Shown piece by piece: positions 32,893 to 40,349 of a stretch of 41,323 nt of DNA. Source of the DNA: an uncultured Bryobacteraceae bacterium. GTDB taxonomy: Bacteria; Acidobacteriota; Terriglobia; Bryobacterales; Bryobacteraceae. The translations under genes were made by a program, and so were the position numbers. Below the pieces are notes generated by a model. That model worked only from the letters and a program-made list of their open reading frames with translations, ran no database searches and had not been told where the DNA came from. Positions within the stretch are counted from its first letter, which is position 1. Each line of letters begins with the position of its first letter. Location: the NCBI GenBank assembly GCA_955652915.1, contig CATPCJ010000016.1:1-41323 (forward strand). Reading direction: 5' to 3'.

Positions 32893-33600
32893 TTGCAGGG
32901 ACCTCCCACCCAGACCCCGGCTATCCGTGTGTCGGCTCTTACCAAGAGCATCCAAACCGCCACTCACCGCGTGGACATCCTGCGCGGCATCGACTTCGAC
33001 ATCGAGCATGGAGAGTTTGTCGCCATCATGGGGCCCTCCGGCAGCGGCAAAAGCACCCTGCTGGGGCTTTTAGCCGGCCTGGATACGCCTACCTCCGGAA
33101 AGATTATTCTGGACGGCGAGGACATAACCGGGCTTGACGAGGACCGCATGGCGCTGCTGCGCGGCCGCAAGGTTGGGTTCGTTTTTCAGTCTTATCATCT
33201 ACTGCCGACCTTGACCGCGGAAGAAAACGTCCTGCTGCCGCATGAGCTGACCGGCGGCAATGGATCCCAAGGACGCAAACGCGCGCGCGAACTGCTTGAA
33301 AGCGTTGGGCTACTGGAGCGGCGCGATCACTATCCGGTTCAACTGTCAGGTGGCGAACAACAGCGAGTCGCTCTGGCCCGCGCTTTCATGGTGCGTCCGC
33401 CCATTCTGCTGGCCGACGAGCCGACCGGTAACCTGGATAGCCAGAACGGCCAACATGTTCTCGAACTCATGATTGCGCTGAACAGGCGCGAAGGCACCAC
33501 CATGGTTCTGGTGACGCACGACCCCGCATTATCGAGCCGCGCCCGCCGCCGCATTACCCTGCGCGACGGGCTGGTGGTTTCCGAAGATTCCACCGGGTAG
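32893..33600 (+). CDS. ybbA: ABC transporter ATPase YbbA/LolD-like
   Basis: A 235-residue ABC ATPase of the MacB/LolD class. Walker A is GPSGSGKST, Q-loop FVFQSYHLLPTLTAEENV, signature LSGGEQQRVALARAF, Walker B ILLADEPTGNLD (the TGNLD form marks this class), H-loop LVTHDPAL. It pairs with the downstream FtsX-type permease, whose ATG is 8 bp after its stop. Upstream frame extends to 32677 but runs through the divergent tesA gene; the first start that fits is TTG 32893 (a GTG at IRV-SALTK is an alternative). In E. coli YbbAP and TesA form a functional unit linked to extraction of hydrophobic molecules from the membrane. Confidence 0.88.
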   Translation: MQGPPTQTPAIRVSALTKSIQTATHRVDILRGIDFDIEHGEFVAIMGPSGSGKSTLLGLLAGLDTPTSGKIILDGEDITGLDEDRMALLRGRKVGFVFQSYHLLPTLTAEENVLLPHELTGGNGSQGRKRARELLESVGLLERRDHYPVQLSGGEQQRVALARAFMVRPPILLADEPTGNLDSQNGQHVLELMIALNRREGTTMVLVTHDPALSSRARRRITLRDGLVVSEDSTG

Positions 33601-33608
33601 GCCTCGCC

Positions 33609-36170
33609 ATGAATTTCTCCTGGGCCACCGCCTTCAAGATCGCTTGGCGAGAAGCTCGCTCCTCGTCGTTCAAGTTTCTATTTGTCATACTCGCAGTCGC
33701 GATTGGCGTCGGCTCCCTGACCGGCGTTCGCGGATTCAGCCGTGCCTGCCGTGAAATGCTCCTGGCACAGGCGCGCACACTGATGGCGGCCGACCTTTCG
33801 CTGCGCGTCTTCGAATTGCCGACTCCGGAACAGAACGCCGTCATGGACGATTTGCTGAAGCACGGCGTCCGTCGCACGTGGATTACCGAAACCTTGACCA
33901 TGGCCAACGGCGGTGACTCCAAGCCCCCGATGCTGGTGTCCATCAAAGCCGTGGATCCGAAGGTGTATCCGTTCTATGGAGAGATCCGAATCTCGCCGCC
34001 GGCGTCCCTTTCCACTGCACTCACGTCCAACACCGTTGCGGTTTCCGACGATGTTCTGATGCGTCTCAACTTGCGCGCGGGCGACGACGTGCGTCTTGGC
34101 GGGCAGCTATTCCGCATCATCGGACAAGTTACTTACGAGCCCGACCGCATGCTGGGATCCCTGGTTGTGGGACCGCGCGTGATGATGACCCGCGATGGAC
34201 TGGATCGCACCGGCCTCATGCTGCCCGGCAGCCGCGCGGCCGAGCGATTCTTGTTCCGGCTGGAGTCTGGATCGCCCACTATCGCCGATGTCCGCGGCCG
34301 GCTCAAGAAAGCCTTCCCGGAGGCATTGATCGCCGACTATCGCGAGACGCATCCCATCATCACGCAGAGCCTGGGCCGCGCGACCATGTTTCTCAGCCTG
34401 GTGAGCCTCATCACGTTGATCGTCGGCGCAATCGGAGTTGCGACGGCGATGCATGCTCACATACAACAGCGCATGGACTCTATCGCGATCATGAAATGCC
34501 TGGGCGCGCGGTCGAGCCACTTGATGCGCATCTATCTGATTCAGACGCTGGCCCTGGGCCTCGTGGGTGGACTGCTGGGCGTGATATTCGGCCTGGGAGT
34601 TCAGGGATTTTTCCCGCGGTTCGTCGCGCGTTACTTCCAATTGACGCCTTCACCCAGTTGGGACTTCATCACCGCCGGCCAGGGAATTGCCATCTCAGTT
34701 CTCGCCACGCTGCTTTTTACGCTGCCGCCCCTGCTGAACATACGCCGCATCCGTCCGAGTTTGATATTGCGCCGGGAGATGGCGGAAACGAAGCCCGCTT
34801 GGCGATCGCGTCTGCTTCAGGCGCGCGCTTCGATTTTGGCCAGCATCGTCATCGTGCTCGGCATTGCTGGAATCGCCATGTCCTTCGCCACCGGAACACA
34901 AAACGATATTTGGAAGACTGGCGCGTACTTCGCGGGAGCGCTGGTGGTCAGCCTGGGCGTTTTGTCCGGGATCGCATGGGTGCTGTTGCGCGGGCTAAAA
35001 ATAGCCAGCCGGCGCGCGCTGCCTACTTCTATCCGTCATGGCATCGCAAACCTGTATCGGCCGGGGAATCATGCTCAAACGGTATTGGTGGCCCTGGGAA
35101 TTGGAGTAATGTTCACGCTGACCGTGTATCTGGTGGAGCGGGGAGTGATCGCGCAAATGAGCCGCACCGCGCCGCCAGGCATGCCGAATGTCTTTCTGAT
35201 CGATATTGCGCCACAGAATCGCGATGCCGTCCAGGCCTTGCTGAAGCAGCAGAACGGCATCGAGGGCGCGCCTGAATTCATCGGTACGGTGGCGGCGAAA
35301 CTGGTGGACGTCGATGGACGCGAAATCGAGAAGATGGGACTAAAGGGTTGGGGTCGACGATTCCGGTATCCTCGCTCCGTAACTTCGGCCACGGCGATAT
35401 CGGGCCAAGTCGAGGTATTGCAGGGGAGCTGGTGGAAGCCGCGGGAACCGAATCAGAGTCCGCAAGCGTGCGTTTCAGAGGAAGCCGCGAAGACTCTCAA
35501 AGTTGAGGTCGGGTCCATGCTGCGCTGGACCATTTCGGGCAGAGAATTGATGGCACGCGTCACGTGCATCCATCGCGTGGACTCGATTCATCTGGCTGGG
35601 CGCGTCGAGTTTATTTTTAGCGCCGAAGCACTCGACGGTTTTCCCGTCATTTACTACGGAAGTCTTCGGGCCCGGCCCCAAAGCGTAGCGGCGTTGCAGC
35701 AGTCGCTCTACCAGCATTTTCCGACGGTGACGGTTGTGAATATGGCGGACGTGCTGCAAATTTTCCAGGGTGTGGTGGACCAAATCGCGATGGTGATCCG
35801 GTTCATCTCGATGTTCGCGATTCTAGCCGGCGCCATCATTTTATCGTCGAGCGTGGCAGGCACGCGTTTCCGCCGCATGCGTGAAGTGGTAATTCTAAAA
35901 ACGCTGGGCGCTACCCGCGGGCGCGTCAGCCGGATTTTTTCGGTGGAGTTTCTCGTTCTCGGAGCCGTGGCTGGGACCATGGGCAGCCTGCTTGCGAACG
36001 GATTCGCGAATCTGCTGCTGAAGCGGACGTTGGACGCGCAAATATCGTTTCCGATTCTGCCAAGCTTGCTTGCAGTGTTGGCCACCGCGCTGATTGCGAA
36101 CGTGGCCGGGTGGATGGCCAGCTTCCGTATTCTGGGCCAGAAGCCGCTGGAGATTCTGCGGGACGAATAG
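33609..36170 (+). CDS. ybbP: FtsX-family ABC permease YbbP-like
   Basis: An 853-residue permease with ten predicted membrane helices in the YbbP pattern: an N-terminal helix (FKFLFVILAVAIGVGSLTGV), a periplasmic MacB-like domain, an FtsX block (MFLSLVSLITLIVGAIGVAT then DSIAIMKCLGARSSH), central helices, a second periplasmic domain, and a C-terminal FtsX block (IRFISMFAILAGAIILSSSV, VVILKTLGATRGRVS). It is the membrane partner of the ATPase just upstream. Length agrees with E. coli YbbP (about 800). The following 223-bp gap carries two strong hairpins that may end this transcript. Confidence 0.9.
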   Translation: MNFSWATAFKIAWREARSSSFKFLFVILAVAIGVGSLTGVRGFSRACREMLLAQARTLMAADLSLRVFELPTPEQNAVMDDLLKHGVRRTWITETLTMANGGDSKPPMLVSIKAVDPKVYPFYGEIRISPPASLSTALTSNTVAVSDDVLMRLNLRAGDDVRLGGQLFRIIGQVTYEPDRMLGSLVVGPRVMMTRDGLDRTGLMLPGSRAAERFLFRLESGSPTIADVRGRLKKAFPEALIADYRETHPIITQSLGRATMFLSLVSLITLIVGAIGVATAMHAHIQQRMDSIAIMKCLGARSSHLMRIYLIQTLALGLVGGLLGVIFGLGVQGFFPRFVARYFQLTPSPSWDFITAGQGIAISVLATLLFTLPPLLNIRRIRPSLILRREMAETKPAWRSRLLQARASILASIVIVLGIAGIAMSFATGTQNDIWKTGAYFAGALVVSLGVLSGIAWVLLRGLKIASRRALPTSIRHGIANLYRPGNHAQTVLVALGIGVMFTLTVYLVERGVIAQMSRTAPPGMPNVFLIDIAPQNRDAVQALLKQQNGIEGAPEFIGTVAAKLVDVDGREIEKMGLKGWGRRFRYPRSVTSATAISGQVEVLQGSWWKPREPNQSPQACVSEEAAKTLKVEVGSMLRWTISGRELMARVTCIHRVDSIHLAGRVEFIFSAEALDGFPVIYYGSLRARPQSVAALQQSLYQHFPTVTVVNMADVLQIFQGVVDQIAMVIRFISMFAILAGAIILSSSVAGTRFRRMREVVILKTLGATRGRVSRIFSVEFLVLGAVAGTMGSLLANGFANLLLKRTLDAQISFPILPSLLAVLATALIANVAGWMASFRILGQKPLEILRDE

Positions 36171-36208
36171 TTACCGCGCATTTTGTGGCGCGCGTACTGT
36201 TGCGTGCG

Positions 36209-36265
36209 GGGTCGAGATTCGTCTCGACCCTCATACAGGAAGAGCCTCGAGACGAGTCTTGAGGC
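36209..36265. terminator. Two adjacent hairpins after ybbP
   Basis: First: perfect 9-bp arms GGGTCGAGA (36209-36217) and TCTCGACCC (36222-36230) with a TTCG tetraloop. Second: GCCTCGAGAC (36244-36253) and GTCTTGAGGC (36256-36265) with loop GA and one G-T pair. They lie 38-95 bp past the ybbP stop. The two share GTCGAGA/CTCGAGAC motifs, as if from one repeat. No U-tract follows, so a terminator role is only likely, not shown. Confidence 0.6.
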
Positions 36266-36393
36266 CGCAGACAAGAGTGTCCCCGCCACGGAATCATCCT
36301 CACCAGAGAACCATGCCATGTAAAATTGTGTCATGGAGCTGCATCGTGGAAATCTCGCGGGAGCCTCAAGCGTCGAAGCAGAAGGGGACGTCT

Positions 36394-38298
36394 ATGAAAT
36401 CTGCGTTGTTGGTGCTGCTGCTCTTGCTGATCGTGGGTTTGACCGCTAGCGCCCAGTGCGTTGGGTTGGATAGTAGCGGGAACAACCTGTTGCTGGGAAA
36501 ATACTATTTTCGGCACGTGGTCTACATCGTGGGCGACAACGCCGGCGATCTCAGCCGCGCCATTGCGCTGTATGGAAACATCAATTTCGGGGGCGACGGG
36601 ACCTACACAATTACCGGCTCCTCCATATTCGATACCAATGCAGGGGTCGCGCAAAATTTTACGGCTAGTGGGACCTATTCCATCTCGTCGACCGGTTACG
36701 GATACATCAGTAGCGCGGTTACCGGCAACGTGGACTGTATTTACGGATTGGTTGCAAATGGGATTTTCGTGGGCAGCAGCACCGAAACGCAGATCGGCTA
36801 TAACGACCTTTTCATCGCCGCGCAGCTTTCTTCGCCCGCGCCCTCGAACGCGACCTTCCGGGGACCCTACTCGGTTGCCTACATGAATTTTGCGGGAACC
36901 GTCCTCAATAACTATGACGCGCTGTTCCAACTGAATCCGGATGGCAACGGCAATCTGGGAACGGTGAATTTCACCGGGTACATAGGTAGCAGCGGAACCA
37001 CTCCATTTAACCTGTCGCAATCGTCCGTAAAGTATTTTTTCAGCAATGGCGCCGCGGTCGTCACATTTCCCATTGCCAGCACGGCCGCTATCACCGGACA
37101 GGAGTACTTATACTTTTCGCCGGACGGCAACTTCGTTTTTGGCGGAGCGCCGAATGGCTTCGACATGTTAGTTGGAGTGCGGCCGGGTTCGTCGCCGGCG
37201 CTCTCAGGTCTGTATTACCAGGCGGGACTCGAATCGGATGAGTCGACGCTGGGAAGCGGGTTCGCGACGCTGGACACCTTTTACGGATCGTTCAGCGCGA
37301 ACGCCGGCACGATTGTGGGTCACCAGCGATTTACCACGGGTTTCAGCTCGGCGCCTCTGGGATTCACGTATCGCGGTGCGTATGCGGTGAATGCCAACGG
37401 GACATATGACGATTCGGTAACGTCCACGCGCTACATCGTCGGGCCGTCGGGAGCGGTGCGGATCGGCTTCGGACTCGGGCCGTTCCTGGGAATCACGGTT
37501 GCGGTTCAAGCGCCGGGTCTGAGCGGACCAGGTGTATTTCTCAATCCGGCGGGCGTGGTAAACGCCGCCAGTTCCGCGCCGTTCACCGCCGGCATCGTGC
37601 GCGGCGAGTTCATCACCCTTTACGGAGTCAACTTGGCGCCCAACGTTCAGACTGCCTCGACTGCTCCCTTTCCTCCGGCCTTGAACGGGGTTCAAGTGCT
37701 GATCAATGGCAAGCCAGCGCCACTGTATTTCGTTAGCCCGACTCAGATTTCGGCCATCGTCCCGTTCGGGACCACTACCGCGACTGCGCAGATTCAGGTG
37801 ATCAACAATGGAGTTTCCTCGAATATCGTCACCACGTTCGTCAACCAGACTTCGCCGGGTGTCTTTACAGTGCCGCCGGGCGGTGTCGGCCAAGCGGCTG
37901 CGCTGCATCCGGATTTCTCGTTGGTAACGACGGCGCGTCCCGCGCAGATAGGCGAAACGATAGCTGTGTATTTGACGGGCCTTGGGGACGTGACTCCTGC
38001 CGTCCCAGATGGCGCGCTTGGGCCGTCGAATCCACCAAGCCTGACCACCAACAACATCACCGCATTCGTCGGCGGGAAGATGGCGACGGTGACCTATGCG
38101 GGACTCGCGCCGCAACTTGCCGGTCTCTACCAGGTGAACATAACGATTCCGGCGGGTGTCAGCGCGGGCGACAACGCGCTGGATATATCCGGACCGGACT
38201 CCTACACGACGGAGTCGGTGATACCGGTGGGCGCTGGCTCGGCATCAACCCCGGCCGCGAATCAGCCTGCGGTCAGGAGACCGGTTCGGAAACAATGA
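36394..38298 (+). CDS. Secreted protein with Solibacter-type C-terminal domain
   Basis: A 634-residue exported protein. Signal peptide MKSALLVLLLLLIVGLTASA, then a beta-rich N-terminal half of about 370 residues with repeated GTYS/GTYT-type strands (ITGSSIFDTNAGVAQNFTAS, FRGPYSVAYMNFAGTVLNNY) that I cannot place, and a C-terminal 240 residues matching the Solibacter C-terminal domain (VVNAASSAPFTAGIVRGEFI, ISAIVPFGTTTATAQIQV, VYLTGLGDVTPA, GLYQVNITIPAGVSAGDNAL). The ATG at 36394 is preceded by AAGGGGA. Its TGA lies inside a perfect 12-bp hairpin. Surface location is inferred. Confidence 0.85.
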   Translation: MKSALLVLLLLLIVGLTASAQCVGLDSSGNNLLLGKYYFRHVVYIVGDNAGDLSRAIALYGNINFGGDGTYTITGSSIFDTNAGVAQNFTASGTYSISSTGYGYISSAVTGNVDCIYGLVANGIFVGSSTETQIGYNDLFIAAQLSSPAPSNATFRGPYSVAYMNFAGTVLNNYDALFQLNPDGNGNLGTVNFTGYIGSSGTTPFNLSQSSVKYFFSNGAAVVTFPIASTAAITGQEYLYFSPDGNFVFGGAPNGFDMLVGVRPGSSPALSGLYYQAGLESDESTLGSGFATLDTFYGSFSANAGTIVGHQRFTTGFSSAPLGFTYRGAYAVNANGTYDDSVTSTRYIVGPSGAVRIGFGLGPFLGITVAVQAPGLSGPGVFLNPAGVVNAASSAPFTAGIVRGEFITLYGVNLAPNVQTASTAPFPPALNGVQVLINGKPAPLYFVSPTQISAIVPFGTTTATAQIQVINNGVSSNIVTTFVNQTSPGVFTVPPGGVGQAAALHPDFSLVTTARPAQIGETIAVYLTGLGDVTPAVPDGALGPSNPPSLTTNNITAFVGGKMATVTYAGLAPQLAGLYQVNITIPAGVSAGDNALDISGPDSYTTESVIPVGAGSASTPAANQPAVRRPVRKQ

Positions 38299-38319
38299 GG
38301 TGACAACCACCTCATTGTT
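38291..38319. terminator. Perfect 12-bp hairpin shared by two convergent stops (repeat family B)
   Basis: Arms AACAATGAGGTG (38291-38302) and CACCTCATTGTT (38308-38319) with loop ACAAC. The TGA of the upstream gene (38296-38298) lies in the left arm and the TAA of the convergent gene (38321-38319) touches the right arm, so the hairpin nearly is the intergenic region. The run of T after it (TTTAATG) and A before it (GGAAACAA) fit a two-way terminator. A shorter copy is at 19991-20007. Confidence 0.8.
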
Positions 38320-38702
38320 TAATGACGATCTCTGTCGCGGTCCCGATCATGGTCATGATGCTCGCGCCAATCGCGATCCCGCTCACGGTCCCAATGATGA
38401 TCGTGCTCGAATCGCCCGCGGTCGCCGTCCCAGTACCCTCCATAGAAACGGTCTCCGTCATGACGAGGCCCCACCCAGCGCGCACCGCCATAGGGCGGGC
38501 GAGTCCAGTATCCGTTATGCCAAACATAACGGTTACCCACTGGATACCAGTAGCCGTCCACCCAGTAGAAATCGGGGCCCGGAGCCGGTGGCCGGTCCCG
38601 AAATACGCGCGGCGGTGGTGGCGGGCCAATTCTTATTCCGATTGAAACCTGGCCGAACAAGCATCCCGCGGCCAGCAGGATTAGTACAAGCAATTTCCTC
38701 AT
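38319..38702 (-). CDS. Secreted YXWGXW-like repeat protein
   Basis: A 127-residue protein: signal peptide (MRKLLVLILLAAGCLFGQVS), proline-rich linker (RIGPPPPPRVFRDRPP), three Tyr/Trp-rich repeats of the type YWVDGYWYPVG, YVWHNGYWTRPP, ARWVGPRHDGDR, and a C-terminal tail made of alternating Asp, Arg and His (HHDHDRDRDRDRH). WxxGxW/YxxGxW repeats are known from small envelope proteins of unknown function; the tail could bind metal (inference). GAGGAG precedes the ATG. Convergent with the preceding gene. Confidence 0.78.
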   Translation of the reverse strand: MRKLLVLILLAAGCLFGQVSIGIRIGPPPPPRVFRDRPPAPGPDFYWVDGYWYPVGNRYVWHNGYWTRPPYGGARWVGPRHDGDRFYGGYWDGDRGRFEHDHHWDRERDRDWREHHDHDRDRDRDRH

Positions 38703-38798
38703 TGCTATTTCTCCTCAATTCCAGTATGCACCCGATGTTTAGACCGAGCGACGGGTTATCGGGTGTGGGACATACACGCGATACCGCTCCCTTACGGA

Positions 38799-38831
38799 GC
38801 TGTGAAAAAAATCGCTCTACGATCCACACAG
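38799..38831 (+). repeat. Dispersed repeat family A, copy 5 (3' truncated)
   Basis: AGCTGTGAAAAAAATCGCTC, then TACGATCCACACAG. The A-rich 5' block is almost identical to the copies at 28268 and 23996, but the sequence leaves the family at CACAG and lacks the second palindrome arm. A small hairpin GCTCC-CTTAC-GGAGC (38786-38800) lies directly upstream. Confidence 0.75.
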
Positions 38832-38850
38832 TAACGGCTCGGAATCGGCG

Positions 38851-39690
38851 TTATCGCGTGGCAGAGGCCGGAGCTAGCGACAAATCAGCCAGCCATAGCT
38901 CTTTCCACTCGACGGCGTTCTTGCCGGTGGAACTTTGCAGCTCCGCATCGAAATCCTTGGCGTCGAACACCGGGCGGAGCTTGAGCAGCGTAACGCGCTC
39001 CACTAAGAACTTCACGAAGGACTGGGCCATGACGTAAAAGGGCGCCGCCACATTGGCTCGATCCCAATCGATGGACGGAGGTTCGCCGTGAATCCCAAGA
39101 AACGGGACCACTGCCTGGCCGCGGTCCGATGCCAGCCAACGCCGGGCGTCCTGATTAATTCCGCGATTTCCCCGGCGCGTAAAGATCCCGCCATCATAGC
39201 CGCCGGTGTGCTCACTGACGTAGCTCTGGACGTAGGACGCCAAGCCCTCGCTGAACCACATGGGACAATCGTTGCAGGGAGCCAGCATGTGCGTCGTTTC
39301 GTGCAGGTAAGGCGCGGTTTGGTTTTTCACCTTGGCCAGCGGTAAATATATTGCCCGCCAATTCGAGTGTGAAATCTGCACTTGGGTGCTGACGAAGTAG
39401 CGAATCTTCCGGCCGCCGCCTCTGTTTGGATCCAAACTGTCCGCTACCAAATAGGATTCGACATCCAGAATCCCCTGATTTGCCAGATCGGCAAAGGCGA
39501 TCATCTCTTCCGACGAAAGGACTCCAGGCTCGAAAAAGATAGTGGCGCGGGACCTCTCGAGCCCAATTCCATTGGTCGACAGATCCGCCGAAAGCTCCCG
39601 ATCGGAGATCCAATCTCCTTTCGCCGGACCTGGCTTAAGCAGAATGCCCGCCACGAGTGCCAGAACACAAATCGTTGCTGTATAGGTCAT
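38851..39690 (-). CDS. Secreted HExxH zinc metallopeptidase-like protein
   Basis: A 279-residue protein with a signal peptide (MTYTATICVLALVAGILL) and a gluzincin-type active site: HETTH at about 130-134, followed by MWFSEGLASYVQSYV in which the glutamate at about 148 is the likely third zinc ligand, as in peptidase-MA-like proteins. Two cysteines sit between (APCNDCP). The N-terminal part has IFFEPGVLSSEEMIAFADLA. Substrate unknown. ATG 39690 is used; a TTG at 39702 is possible. It stands between a repeat-rich spacer and a small membrane-protein gene on the same strand. Confidence 0.82.
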   Translation of the reverse strand: MTYTATICVLALVAGILLKPGPAKGDWISDRELSADLSTNGIGLERSRATIFFEPGVLSSEEMIAFADLANQGILDVESYLVADSLDPNRGGGRKIRYFVSTQVQISHSNWRAIYLPLAKVKNQTAPYLHETTHMLAPCNDCPMWFSEGLASYVQSYVSEHTGGYDGGIFTRRGNRGINQDARRWLASDRGQAVVPFLGIHGEPPSIDWDRANVAAPFYVMAQSFVKFLVERVTLLKLRPVFDAKDFDAELQSSTGKNAVEWKELWLADLSLAPASATR

Positions 39691-39748
39691 CGCGTGGCTC
39701 AAGTATAGTTGACGACGGCATTCACCGATAGTTACCCGATTTACTAAA

Positions 39749-40309
39749 TTAACGCTTCCTGAGCTCGCGAACGCGAACTAATACCGATGACACGCCGCTG
39801 GGAATGTCCAGATGCATCAAGTATTCGCCTGATTCTACCGGTTGGAACTCCATTCGCAACTGAGCCCAATACCGTCCGGCCGCTGGTGCGAGGGTTGCTT
39901 GTTTCTCGACAAGAATCTCGCCCTTGTGCGTTCGTACAATAAAATGCAACGGTATGGGGCCGGTGGCGTTCTTCCCGTATGGCGCGCGCGGCGTGAGTTG
40001 GATCTCATGCGGATATTCAGGATTGTTGACAAAATATGGAAACTCACTGATCGCGTACGTCTCCCGGCTCGAGGGACCAGAAACCGAATTAATATAGTCC
40101 GGCGGCGCATTCCAATCGAACACGTGCGCGGCGATATTCAATCCGACAGCCAGTATTGGGAATCCCGCAATCAAAACCGCGAAGAGCTTCAACTTGCTTT
40201 TTCTAAAACGGATGGCGAGATACCAGAGCCCGGCCCCCACGACGAAGCCTACGAGTATCGGTATCGCCGCGGCGATTAGCTGCGCTTGCACCGAGTCGTC
40301 AGTCGTCAT
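39749..40309 (-). CDS. Hypothetical membrane-anchored protein
   Basis: A 186-residue protein with two N-terminal membrane helices (about 10-32, LIAAAIPILVGFVVGAGLWY; about 42-62, LFAVLIAGFPILAVGLNIAA) joined by a basic loop, and a beta-rich domain of about 115 residues (PHEIQLTPRAPYG, IPLHFIVRTHKGEILVEKQA, SGEYLMHLDIPSGVSSVLVR) that resembles an immunoglobulin-like fold outside the membrane. I recognise no family. It is divergent from the oxidoreductase gene 40 bp away. Confidence 0.65.
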   Translation of the reverse strand: MTTDDSVQAQLIAAAIPILVGFVVGAGLWYLAIRFRKSKLKLFAVLIAGFPILAVGLNIAAHVFDWNAPPDYINSVSGPSSRETYAISEFPYFVNNPEYPHEIQLTPRAPYGKNATGPIPLHFIVRTHKGEILVEKQATLAPAAGRYWAQLRMEFQPVESGEYLMHLDIPSGVSSVLVRVRELRKR

Positions 40310-40349
40310 GCGTATTCCCTTGGACGTGTCCTGTCAATATATATACGAT

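Noticed and set aside
37204..38115. 303-codon minus-strand frame opposite the Solibacter-type surface protein
   Set aside because: Arg-rich shadow; the plus-strand protein matches a known C-terminal domain over this span.
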